A stretch of DNA of 64,000 nt from positions 28,651,732 to 28,715,731 of the forward strand of contig NC_088304.1 of NCBI RefSeq assembly GCF_032854445.1, given 5' to 3'. The position numbers were made by a program, and so were the translations under genes. The notes beneath the pieces were generated by a model. That model had not been told where the DNA came from, made no database searches, and worked only from the letters and a program-made list of their open reading frames with translations. This stretch comes from Liolophura sinensis (taxonomy: Eukaryota > Mollusca > Polyplacophora > Chitonida > Chitonidae). Positions 55,701 through 64,000 of the stretch are shown in pieces (position 1 is the stretch's first letter; each line of letters starts with the position of its first letter).

Positions 55701-58700
55701 ACTCAAGCAACAGGTTTTTTGTTAAAATTAACAGATTATTTTTTAGTGTAGAAAAGACGATCGGGTATATTTGAAATACACGTATTCTTGGATTAAGCGT
55801 TAACTTAAACAATTTACGGCGTAAAACACCTTTCAAATAAATAAATAACTTAAACAATCAAACTAGAAACAAAGAATGTGAAGTCGAGGCTATCCTTCGA
55901 TGAAAACGTCACAAGCGCTTTTTTATCTTCACGTGTTAGCTCTAAACATAATTCATTTGAAGTGCACAGTAAAAAGCTATTCTGGATGTAAACAAACACT
56001 TCAGAACCAAAGCGAATAGGGTAGCCATTAAATTCATCATATTTGAAATGATGTGTACAGTGACAATGTATTTTTCTTTAAAGGCAAAGAAAACACTAGC
56101 AGGAAATATATTTCAGTTAAAAGGCCATTTAACACTGCCCAGGAAAATAGTTAGATTTATACTTTTAGAATATTTCTCATCTGAATGAAATGCATTTGAA
56201 ACTTTGCATTCTATGTTGGCCATTTCTGAACAATTTTGGACCAGTGACGTCACTTCGGGTTTTTGCCATTTCACATAGATTGTTAGATTTCATGATTCAA
56301 AATGCATCAATACATTTACAGCTATGAGTGTTACCACCAAATGGGCCTGGAAAAGAGTTATTTCAAACCAAAAATATGGCTGTGGCGTTGTTGATAATCT
56401 CTGGGTCCCAACATACCGCCGTAGAAACCTGTGTTTAAATGCATTTTATTCGATTAGCGAAATTCTAAAAAAAAGAACATAACAAACTATTTTCTGAACA
56501 ATGTTTAGTGGTCTTTCAGCTGATAAATATTTCATTTTAGTGTTTTCTTTGCATTTAAAAGAAGGTGGGAGATGCAGTATGGGAAAATAGGCACATGTTG
56601 TACATTGTCTATGTACAAATAGTATCCATTACGGGTACAAAGTCCAAAGTGACGTAATAACTATATTAGTGATATAGTTATTAAACAGTGGACAGAATTT
56701 CGGGAGACCATCAACAATGTTTCAGCTTGAATGCACAGGGGAAAATGCGTATAGGTCACTTATAACACAGTATCACATGACCAAAGTGATACCATCTATG
56801 GCTATGACTATCTATCGCATGTTGCCAAATGTCATCACTGACACACCAACACAATAATAGCACCCACATCCACTGACTCGATTAAGTAATTGTTTGTCTG
56901 CTTGCCCTGAACATGCATATAGCATTTGGCATTATGTCAGATGTCATGTGGGTAGGCCTACACCAGTGTTGCATGTTTCATGGTGTTTCATGGTACAATT
57001 CCAAGCCGTTCAGTGCTTTAATGTGTCGCCTTACGGAAGAGCCATGTCTAAGGTATCACCGTATTTCTTACTAACAAAGAATCTCATTTTCTTGTCCAGC
57101 AAACATTGATATGGTAACAACCACCAGTCGCCCAACTTTATTGTGTCCTTTCACTAAACATCATTTAGAAGATAGATCGTATTAAAAAAATTTCTTGTCA
57201 ACCAAACACTTATATCACCATAAACACCAGTTGCCCAGCTTTATTGTGTCGCTTTAATAAAGAACCTCGGGACTGGTAGATCCAGGATCAATCCTTGATC
57301 GAGTCACACCTAAGACTTTAAAAGAGGAAGTTGTAACTTCGTCGCTTGGCGTTCAGCATGAAGGGGATAGTGCAATGACTGGTTGACCCGTATCAGTATA
57401 ATGGCTCAGGCGGGGCAGCTTACTTGCCGTCGTCTCTGGGAAGCAGCACTAAATAAAAGAGCGGTGGAAATCCGTCCTGTAACAAGGAGGCACACTACAC
57501 GTACATGCACCCTAAGGATTCCTTCTTCGTCATATGACTAAAAAATTGTTGAGTACGACGTTAAACCCCAAGCACTCACTCACTCACTCACTCACTAAAG
57601 AACCATGCAGACCATACCTTCGCAATAACAAAGGAGGACAATATTTTTGTCAACCAACCACTTATATCGTCATAGACATCAACTGCCCATCCGTATTCTA
57701 TGGCTTCACTAAGGAATCGTGCAGATGATAACATCGTAGATGTATTTCTAACAAACAAGGAGTACTATATAATGGCCTACCAAAACATTGTTGTGGTAGC
57801 AGTCACCAGTTATCCAACTTTATGCTGACATTTCACTAAGGACCATGACCAAGTACCATCGTAATTCGTACTAACATCGGCTGTCATTTTCTTGCCCACC
57901 AAACGCTGATATGGTCGGTCACAGCTACCAGTCGCTCAGCTTTATATGTGCCACTTCACTAGTCATGTAGATTACACCATCGTATTTCTTACTAACACTA
58001 GGCCTCATGTGCTTGCCCACCAGACGATGACATCGTTACAACGACCAGTCGTCCAGCTTTTTTTGAGCTGCTTCGCAAAAGAATCGCTCAGCTTTATAGT
58101 GTCGTTTCGCTAAAGTGTCATGCGGATTGTACTTGTTCACTTAAGATACTTGTCAGCAATTGACACAGATAATAGCTGTACACTTAATGGTACAAAGTAT
58201 ATATTTGACCGCGCTGAGGTGGCCATCACGTGACTCAGGTTCAGTCACGTGCCTTGTTTCACCGAAGTGGCATCATTGACATACTCAGCATAAGTTGATA
58301 GGCAAATAACTGTTCGACCTCACTGGCTTAGATAGTTAAAGCGCTTTACCCATGTTTATCAAACGTTAGGAGATTTTTGTTCAAAAATTTAAATACAATT
58401 AAACTACTATTAATATGTTTTCTTCTAGGATGTTTAAAGTTTGTACACCTATTTTCTTTCCGGCAGAACTTAATGTAAACAGGCACAATTTTACCCTTTC
58501 CTGTTCTGAGTTTGGCTCCTTAAGCATTTGCTATTTATGATTGAAATCTTAAGTTGCTTGATAAATACGAGCCTTGGTTTGCTGCAACTAAAATGCCAAT
58601 GACCAATGATAGTGTATATATAGTGTGACGGGTGTGGTGGCGGGATCATGGTCTAATGTCATGTGAATAGCGTTCCAGTGAGGTAGCACTCCATGTCGAT

Positions 58701-59142
58701 AACGGTTAACTGCTATACATTTACTTTTGCCCGGAAACACTGTGGTAATGCGACCAAAATATTGAAGGTACCCCTAACCCCTCAACCCATCAATAATAAA
58801 TAAATGAAGAAATACCTAAATTAAATGAAATTAACAGATAAATTTACACTTCAAGATTTCATAGCTCACCTTGGCTGCCAGGAAGGCGTTTCTGTGGTAA
58901 GGCAGTGGGAAGGGAATGGCGGCAATCCGTACAGAACCTCCATAATGGTCACCTACAGCCTTTAACACAGGGAAGGCAGCTTTACTGTCCGGACAGATCA
59001 AGTCAAGGAAGAATTCAATATTGACTGGGGCCGTAGGAGCCACGCCTTTATAGACGTATCCCAGGGGCCGCTTCGGGATGGGTACTTGACCCCGTGCAAG
59101 AGAAACGCCAACCAGTAACACAGCTAGTCTTAATAAGCCCAT
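52645..59142 (-). CDS. Gene B: secreted DsbA-like thioredoxin-fold protein
   Basis: Four exons on the minus strand (59142-58870, 55128-54995, 53648-53530, 52793-52645) join to 224 aa with phases 0, 2, 1, the same as gene A; the first three exons are identical in length to A's. Signal peptide MGLLRLAVLLVGVSLARG; active-site strand and loop IEFFLDLICPDSKAAFP, again CPDS rather than CxxC; helical insert in exons 2 and 3; cis-proline strand AGTPWFTINGVPVP in exon 4. Likely a secretory-pathway protein with a monothiol DsbA-like fold. Substrate and partner unknown. One uncertainty: 'cacaaggtgagc' in exon 4 could be a splice donor leading to a further exon; reading through gives VSPVLD and a stop, ending close to where A ends. 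Introns hold SINE-1 and SINE-2 copies. Confidence 0.85.
52898..53105 (-). mobile_element. SINE-1 in gene B intron 3
   Basis: 'gatttatttatatgattagt', 'caagaatatttcacttatac', 'cccaggggaaacccacgaac' and 'ttgaactcacagcgaccaca'. The head is lost at a 12-bp triplicate ('gggtctgcgcca', 53097-53133). Same strand as the gene. Confidence 0.85.
53097..53134 (+). repeat. 12-bp triplicate
   Basis: Three copies of 'gggtctgcgcca' at the broken edge of the SINE-1 copy in gene B intron 3. Confidence 0.8.
53530..53648 (-). CDS. Gene B exon 3
   Basis: 119 nt after 'atttctgtag': completes a Gly codon, then QFSAIATTMGLSGATFEDLL through FNTRIEWKYACT, one base before 'gtaagtt'. Same boundaries as gene A exon 3. 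Confidence 0.87.
53982..54176 (+). mobile_element. SINE-1 in gene B intron 2, antisense
   Basis: 'gcgcaataacctaggagcct', 'atgctggcttcctctccggc', 'ttttcccagggctctgtccg' and 'gaaatattcttcagtacggc'. Lacks the A-box end and the (AAAT)n tail. Confidence 0.8.
54640..54925 (+). mobile_element. SINE-2 in gene B intron 2
   Basis: Near-complete: 'cctcgcttgaagctgagcat', 'atcatgtctggtgtcttcgg', 'gcggcatggacttgccttgc', 'tcgtcatatgactaagaaat' and 'tgttatgtacgacgacaaac'. It ends about 70 bp from exon 2. Confidence 0.8.
54995..55128 (-). CDS. Gene B exon 2
   Basis: 134 nt after 'attccattccag': GIHVVNNLTNGDMDKVYLWM through LNYNLPENDTV plus two bases, before 'gtaagaa' (phase 2). Same length and phase as gene A exon 2; N-x-T sites conserved. 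Confidence 0.9.
55542..55750 (+). mobile_element. MITE-like family C, best-bounded copy
   Basis: About 209 bp with imperfect terminal inverted repeats of about 32 bp: left 'tacactcaaaacatttatct' then 'gttaagtttaacag'; right end, read inversely, 'tacactaaaaaataatctgt' then 'taattttaaca'. Interior non-coding. Lies in gene B intron 1. Confidence 0.65.
55812..55850 (+). mobile_element. SINE-1 tail scrap
   Basis: 'tttacggcgtaaaacacctt' and 'tcaaataaataaataa'. Only the last 40 bases. Confidence 0.7.
56075..56562 (+). mobile_element. MITE-like family D, ~60-bp inverted ends
   Basis: About 488 bp. Left end 'tctttaaaggcaaagaaaac' then 'actagcaggaaatatatttc'; right end, read inversely, 'tcttttaaatgcaaagaaaa' then 'cactaaaatgaaatatttat'. 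No coding frame, so non-autonomous. Carries a CRE palindrome at 56245-56252. Lies in gene B intron 1; a related copy sits in gene A intron 3. Confidence 0.7.
57110..58110 (+). repeat. Diverged long-period tandem in gene B intron 1
   Basis: Repeated order: 'cttactaac...ctcat...cttgtccacc', 'aaacattgatatggtaacaa', 'ccaccagtcgcccaacttta', 'ttgtgtcctttcactaa'. Six or more diverged copies of roughly 105-150 bp, broken by the SINE-2 at 57312-57597. Copy limits are approximate. Confidence 0.65.
57312..57597 (+). mobile_element. SINE-2, full 3' end
   Basis: 'aagactttaaaagaggaagt', 'cttcgtcgcttggcgttcag', 'tcgtcatatgactaaaaaat', 'tgttgagtacgacgttaaac' and a (CACT)n tail. It defines the tail of the family. 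It splits the diverged tandem, so it is the younger of the two. Confidence 0.85.
58615..58705 (+). mobile_element. SINE-2 internal fragment
   Basis: 'gtgacgggtgtggtggcggg', 'atcatggtctaatgtcatgt' and 'gttccagtgaggtagcac' match the middle of SINE-2. Confidence 0.6.
58870..59142 (-). CDS. Gene B exon 1
   Basis: 91 codons: signal peptide, VPIPKRPLGYVYKG, CPDS, then FPLPYHRNAFLAAK before 'gtgagct' (phase 0). Same length as gene A exon 1. Confidence 0.9.
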
Positions 59143-59345
59143 ATTGCGGATTGTACAGCTGTATAATCCCAGTGCTTTTGTTTTTCTTTCTTTCTTTCTT
59201 TCCTGTGAAATCGGAGATATGTGAAGGCCTGGCCCCTAAACAGGTGTGAGCGTATAAGCCAGTCACTAAGACACCTGGATATGTCACAAGACGGTCCTAA
59301 GATCTCGGATCACCGCAACTGACCCCACCGTGCTGAACACGTGAT
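59143..59345 (-). promoter_or_regulatory. Gene B 5' region with CACGTG E-box
   Basis: Contains a (CTTT)n run at about 59182-59203 close to the ATG and a CACGTG at 59338-59343. No TATA-like box picked. Regulation by bHLH-type factors is only a suggestion from the motif. Confidence 0.3.
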
Positions 59346-60704
59346 GTGTGTGCCGTAGTTCATGTGGCCTTGTGATGCGACCTGTCCAGTACTGTTGACG
59401 GGGCGGAAGTTGGGGTGGAGGAGGGTTTAGCCACGGTATCTGGTAACGTTAGATATCTAAGATAACGGTAGTGTAGTTTTCTGTTCATTAAAAAAGAAAA
59501 AAAAAACACGTGCAGTGAATTACGCGTAAATTGGACAACATAATTAAAAGCAGAAAACATAAAAGTAGCATTATAATTACAACCGTTATATCATATAACC
59601 ACCCACCCCTTCATGGATAATCAAATCAAAATGTATCGCAATTATGAGCTTTGTGGCTTTCATCAGTACTGCAGAAAACATAGATAGCGTCTGAACTATT
59701 AGTTGTCATAGGCCAGACCGGGAACGTGGACGGGATAAAAACATGGACGTGTTTTCAACTGCCGTATACAAGCCTATGGTTTACACACATTAGTCTGCTG
59801 GATTTATTTTGCCTGTTAATTGTTACACCGTGTGCCAAGCAAATGGCATTTTAAGAGGGTTCATGAAGTTGGGGGAGGAGGGAGTCTTCATTTATTTTTT
59901 TTCAATCGCGTATAAATATATCGCTTATTTCTGAATTCCTGAACTTTACCACGTGTTACACCTACTTTTACCCTATTTGCATGGAAGCTCAAGATGCAAA
60001 CTATCTTTGGTGGAAGGCAAATGATTTCCAAAAAACCAGCCATATGCTAACACTTCCTCTCTGTGGGGGGAGAGGTGGGTTAGGGTGTGCCGTGGCCAAC
60101 TAGTAAATTAAAACACTCGTTTTTATAATCACAGGGTCACACGAATTGTTTTTTCAAATCAAATTGCCGGTCAGGAAATTTTTCAGGATTCCCGCAGTCC
60201 CCAGTGTTCTTGGGACACTCTTGGCAATACGTGGGCTTTAAGGTGTGACATTACAACATCGTGGTTGGGCCACTGTATCTTTACGGAACGGAGGGGTATA
60301 TCACTGTATTTGAACATGAACGCTATGTAATGAAATTATCCACAAACCATTACTTTAATTACCTGGTAATATTTAATATTTCTGGTAGTGAAATTCATCG
60401 AATATGAGAGACAGTAATCATTGTACATTCGTATATTTCTTCATGTTAAAATGTATTTATTCGCCTCCACCTTCCCATAAAGTGATGACGTCATGGCACA
60501 AAGAGACGTCACCACGATAACGTAACGTTCCAGCTCGAAATCTCCAAATTGACTATCTCTCTGTCTCGTGCGTATGAAGTTCACTGGAGACCACATGTCA
60601 CATACCAGTGTGACATACATGTACATTCCACACGTGGAAAAGTTCGCCAGTATAACTTGCCAAAGGTACATGGTTTATTCCGGGCACTGGTTTACTCCGC
60701 CTAT
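59346..60704. other. Intergenic, no feature recognised
   Basis: No gene or clear element. GC-richer near gene B, AT-rich beyond. Confidence 0.45.
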
Positions 60705-60936
60705 ATAACGTATACTGGCCGCCATTGTATCAGTGAAAAAGTTTGAACCGATAGCAAAAATGGGCCGTAAGTGGGAAGGTCTGCCAGCAACCTGCGGATG
60801 GTCGTGGGTTTCCCCCCGGGCTGTGCCCGGTTTCCACCAACCATAATGCCGGCCGCCGTCGTATAAGTGAAATATTCTTGGGTACGGCGTAAAACACCAA
60901 TCAAATAAATAAATAAATAAATATTGGCACTCGTCC
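60705..60936 (+). mobile_element. SINE-1 with rearranged 5' part
   Basis: 60762-60936 is a clean SINE-1 3' two-thirds: 'gggccgtaagtgggaaggtc', 'cctgcggatggtcgtgggtt', 'ccccgggctgtgcccggttt', tail and (AAAT)n. Ahead of it, 60712-60745 is a second scrap of the tail block ('tactggccgccattgtatca'). The tRNA head is missing. Confidence 0.85.
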
Positions 60937-61540
60937 GCGCCATCCACCACCCGCTGCATACCCCTCACTTTTACGGCGGTCCCTTCCGACACGTCTTGAC
61001 GAAAGATGCCTTGTATTCAACCGTTATCATCAAACGGGTTTTACTTGTACTCGAGCCAAATGCCATTTGTTCACTTAGCCATGCAGTAAACCTAATTTCC
61101 CTACCGAGAAGAAATATTCCTCTCTATCCATGTCGGACAACTTTAGTCTGGATCTGTAAAAAAACATCGTATTATTTATTTATTTATTTATTTATTCGTA
61201 TTCAACAATTGTTCATTTATGATTACTATCAGGTTTACAGCTGAAGGAATCCGGGGCAGGCAGTGTACACCACCAACCTTTGTTAGGTAATAGACCAACC
61301 TCCTGAGCCAATATTATAAACTGTGATATGTAGTGTTGTATATATTACTTTGATACGGGCTCTCGGTTGGTTGGGGGGGGGCGATCATTTATTTATTTTA
61401 TATCTTTGATTGTTGTTTAACAAGGTACTCAAAATTGTATAAGTTTAGGGGTTTTGCCAGATATACGTCCTGACTTAAGGCAGCGGTCGAATCAGCAAGA
61501 GTTGGTTTTGAACCTGCAAGATCATTGGCCAACGGTCGAT
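60937..61540. other. Intergenic with possible ancient SINE-1
   Basis: (TTTA)n at about 61171-61195. At 61385-61530 'tttgattgttgtttaacaag' and 'gtactcaaaattgtataagt' look like a very old SINE-1 in minus orientation. No gene. Confidence 0.4.
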
Positions 61541-61830
61541 CAGTCACAATGATTTATTTATTTATTTGATTGGTGTTTTTACGCCATACTCAAGAATATT
61601 TCACTTATACGACGGCGGCCAGCATTATGGTGGGTGAAAACCTGGCACAGCCCGGGGGAAACCCACGACCATCCACAGGTTGCTGACAGACCTTCCCACT
61701 TACGGCCGGAGAGAAAGCCAGCATAAGCTGGATTGAATTTACAGCGACCGCATTGGTGAGAGGCTCCTGGGTCATTACGCTGTGCTAGCGCGCTAACCGA
61801 CTGAACCACAGAGGCCCCCAGTCACAATGA
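61541..61830 (-). mobile_element. SINE-1, full length with perfect target duplication
   Basis: Complete minus-strand copy flanked by 12-bp 'cagtcacaatga' at 61541-61552 and 61819-61830. Contains all blocks from the (AAAT)n tail to the tRNA-like head ('ctgaaccacagaggcccc', complement). The head differs slightly from the copy at 12.1 kb, which has 'gactgagccacgg'. Confidence 0.95.
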
Positions 61831-63417
61831 ATAGACATGCGTGTATACAACGTGTAGACTATTTGATATACTTACGGTATTGCGCCATCTTCCAGTTAAT
61901 AGTGATACGTTCATACTTAACCCTCAAGCAGAAAATGTAGTTGAAATGTCCATTGTAAAAAAAAACAAAAAAACAATTATAGCCCTCTCCCACGTTAGGA
62001 TGTGAGGCTGCTATAATCAGGCATGTGCTGCGAAAGAACAAGTATTTATTATATAAATATATGCATAGTCCGTGTGTCCATGGTGGCGAAATAACAGGTA
62101 ACTGAACTAACCTCATGTACTACGTATGGCAAGATTTCACGTTGTGTAGGTTTTGTTATGGTATTTCTGGAAATGTTAGAATGTTTACATGAGTCTGCAT
62201 GCGAAAACAATGTCTATATGCACAAATATTACATAGCTTTTATATCCCCAATCTGTGAGAGCCACATACATCACCGAGAGTAATATGGTGTGAACAGTCA
62301 GTCTTATATCAGAAACTAGAACAAAACGCACAGACAGATCTACATAAAGAGGCAATATATACCGGAGATTTTTGATAAAAAAAAACCAAACCAGCATATA
62401 CGTAATCAAATAAACCTATGTGCCTAGCTCAAATTATTGCATTTCATTCAGTATATAACATGCTCGTACTTGCACTCTCTGCATAGCGTTAAAATGATCG
62501 TAAGGGTTGAAAAAGTTCGTATAATGCGAGTCGCTTTATAAAGCGTAGGGACTTTTCTACCAGTTTTGAACGGTGACACGTTACATACTAGGCTGTATTT
62601 ATTTTTGACGCAATTATTTAAGATATTCAAAACTAATCACAAAAGTTTTATTTACTCTATTTGATTTTTTGTCAAAAAAATCCTGGTATGGTTTCTTTCA
62701 ACCTTTTACATGTACATGTGGACCTAATCTATATACTTAGCTTATACAAATGGTTAATCTATACCGTATACGCTATATCATTCAGATTAGGACTGATAAA
62801 TCTACGTGTGCATTTTTCAAGCTCGCTGACTGACTCATAAACCTGACAGTCGTCATATTAATTTTTCACTACGGCGTTAAATAACCATATCAATCTCAAT
62901 AAACTCACTCACATAAAGTTTCACATAATTCATTCATTCGTTCACTGGTTGTTTAACTCAACCAATCAAACAGTGATCTATTTAACATGTGTATTGATGG
63001 GAAAGTCTCACATTAAACGTTTGTATTTTTTGTCAAGTAGTCAACTGTCAGCTATTCTATATATACAAACACGGGATGACAATAATATGTAAATGTTTCG
63101 AATAGCTCTGAACCATGCACGGAGTTGATATCCCAGGCTAGCTTGGTTATGTTTTCAGTATTCAGTCTTGAGATATGGAGTAGCCTGCATGGTAGGCTTA
63201 AGTTCTTCAAAAGTGAGTCTATATGGGGTCACACAAAAGTAAACGTCGCCTTTGTTAATTAAACCGGGACTCTCGCAAGCCACGCTGTGCACATGACCGA
63301 CTCATTGAAACTCATGTAACGTGCTCTCGCTAATATCACCACAACCTTGATTCAGGACATTTTTCAGGTAGATGTACATGTACCATACGAATGGCGATGG
63401 TTTACACAGGACAATCC
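61831..63417. other. No gene recognised
   Basis: AT-rich intergenic sequence. Short minus-strand frames without domains. Nothing further recognised until the SINE-derived array. Confidence 0.5.
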
Positions 63418-64000
63418 GTCGGTTTCCTCCCACCATAATGGTGGCCGCCGTCGCCTTGCAGCAGCCTGTGGATAGTCGTGGGTTTCCCAGCATAATGCTG
63501 GCCACCGTCCTCTGTCAGACACCTGCAGATGGGCGTGAGTTTCCCACCATAATGCTGGCCGCCGTTGACTGCCAGTAACCTGTGGATAGTCGTGGGTTTC
63601 CCACCTTCTGTCAGCAACCTGCAGATGGTCATGCGTTTCCCACCATAATTCTGGCCGCCGTCGACCTCCAGCAACCTGCGGATAGTCGTGGGTTTCCCCA
63701 CCATAATGCTGGACGCCGTCCTCTGTAAGAAACCTGCAGATGGCCGTGGGTTTCCCAACATAATGCTGGCCGCCGTCGACTGCCAGCAACCTGCGGATAG
63801 TCGCGGGTTTCCCACCTTCTGCCAGCAACCTGCAGATGGCCGTGAGTTTCCCACCATAATACTGGCCGCCGCCGTCTGCCATCAACCTGCAGATAGCCGT
63901 GGGCTTCACACCATAATGCTGCCCGCTGTCGCCTGCCAGCAGCCTGAAGATGGCCGTGAGTTTCCCACCATAATGCTGGCCGCCGTCGTCTGCCAGCAGC
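63418..64000 (+). repeat. SINE-derived satellite (57-bp unit), runs off the edge
   Basis: Tandem units made of SINE-1 internal words: 'gccagcaacctgcagatggc', 'cgtgggtttcccaccataat' and 'gctggccgccgtcg'. 'ccataatg'-type anchors lie at 63433, 63490, 63548, 63643, 63710, 63758, 63854, 63911 and 63968, giving a main period of 57-58 with occasional extra short units of about 38 lacking the 'ccataatgctggccgcc' part. The Pro-rich 'ccgggctgtgcccgg' block of the SINE is missing from all units. Several overlapping open frames on the minus strand are by-products of the repeat. Confidence 0.92.

Larger units (their letters stand above)
55129..58869 (-). other. Gene B intron 1
   Basis: 3,741 bp, GT-AG, phase 0. 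Contains family C and D elements, a SINE-1 tail, a full and a partial SINE-2. Between 57.1 and 58.1 kb, phrases such as 'accaccagtcgcccaacttt' recur in diverged form every 100-150 bp (57120, 57225, 57680, 57810, 57930, 58045), an old loose tandem. Confidence 0.75.

Noticed and set aside
58227-58251. Paired CACGTG sites as a promoter
   Set aside because: They lie inside gene B intron 1 with no nearby gene start; mentioned only in the E-box finding.
63364-63909. 181-codon and 151-codon minus-strand open frames
   Set aside because: They lie wholly in the SINE-derived tandem array; the period of 57 is a multiple of 3, which keeps several frames open at once. No domain and no start context.

Overview
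The window is animal nuclear DNA: genes are split by GT-AG introns of 0.7 to 3.7 kb, non-coding DNA is AT-rich, and SINEs, MITE-like elements and minisatellites are dense. The protein families (a somatomedin-B plus secretin-type seven-helix receptor, a C-type lectin domain, a DsbA-like thioredoxin-fold protein) and the tRNA-headed SINE ending in a 'gagtacggcgtaaaac' block with an (AAAT)n-like tail suggest a lophotrochozoan, most likely a mollusc or a close relative such as a brachiopod. The sequence alone does not fix the species.

Layout. 0.4-0.7 kb: one C-type lectin domain exon on the minus strand; its gene runs off the left edge. 2.4-13.5 kb: gene-poor, with SINEs, remnants of a retroelement and an inverted-repeat element. 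14.0-17.9 kb: a complete two-exon minus-strand gene for a somatomedin-B/class-B-like GPCR, about 972 aa. 18.1-19.3 kb: a decayed C2H2 zinc-finger locus with a GT/CA microsatellite and a GC-rich upstream region. 19.6-21.8 kb: a decayed minus-strand reverse-transcriptase element of Penelope-like appearance. 22.4-29.3 kb: minisatellites and repeats, no gene. 30.1-38.6 kb: plus-strand gene A, four exons, 219 aa, a secreted DsbA-like thioredoxin-fold protein. 41.3-52.1 kb: four long minisatellites plus a possible small secreted Cys-rich peptide at 48.4-48.6 kb. 52.6-59.1 kb: minus-strand gene B, four exons, 224 aa, a paralogue of A with the same intron positions and phases. 60.7-64.0 kb: SINEs, then a tandem array built from SINE internal sequence that runs off the right edge.

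The clearest biological unit is the tail-to-tail pair A and B. Both keep a CPDS motif (first active-site Cys kept, second replaced by Ser) and a cis-proline-type GTPWF motif. The GPCR and lectin are not linked to them in any way visible here. I found no convincing new multi-gene system. The more unusual signals are in the repeats: an array of acceptor-like units directly before a real splice acceptor, an array of donor-like units, a 13-copy 50-bp palindromic satellite in exact register, and a satellite derived from a SINE.
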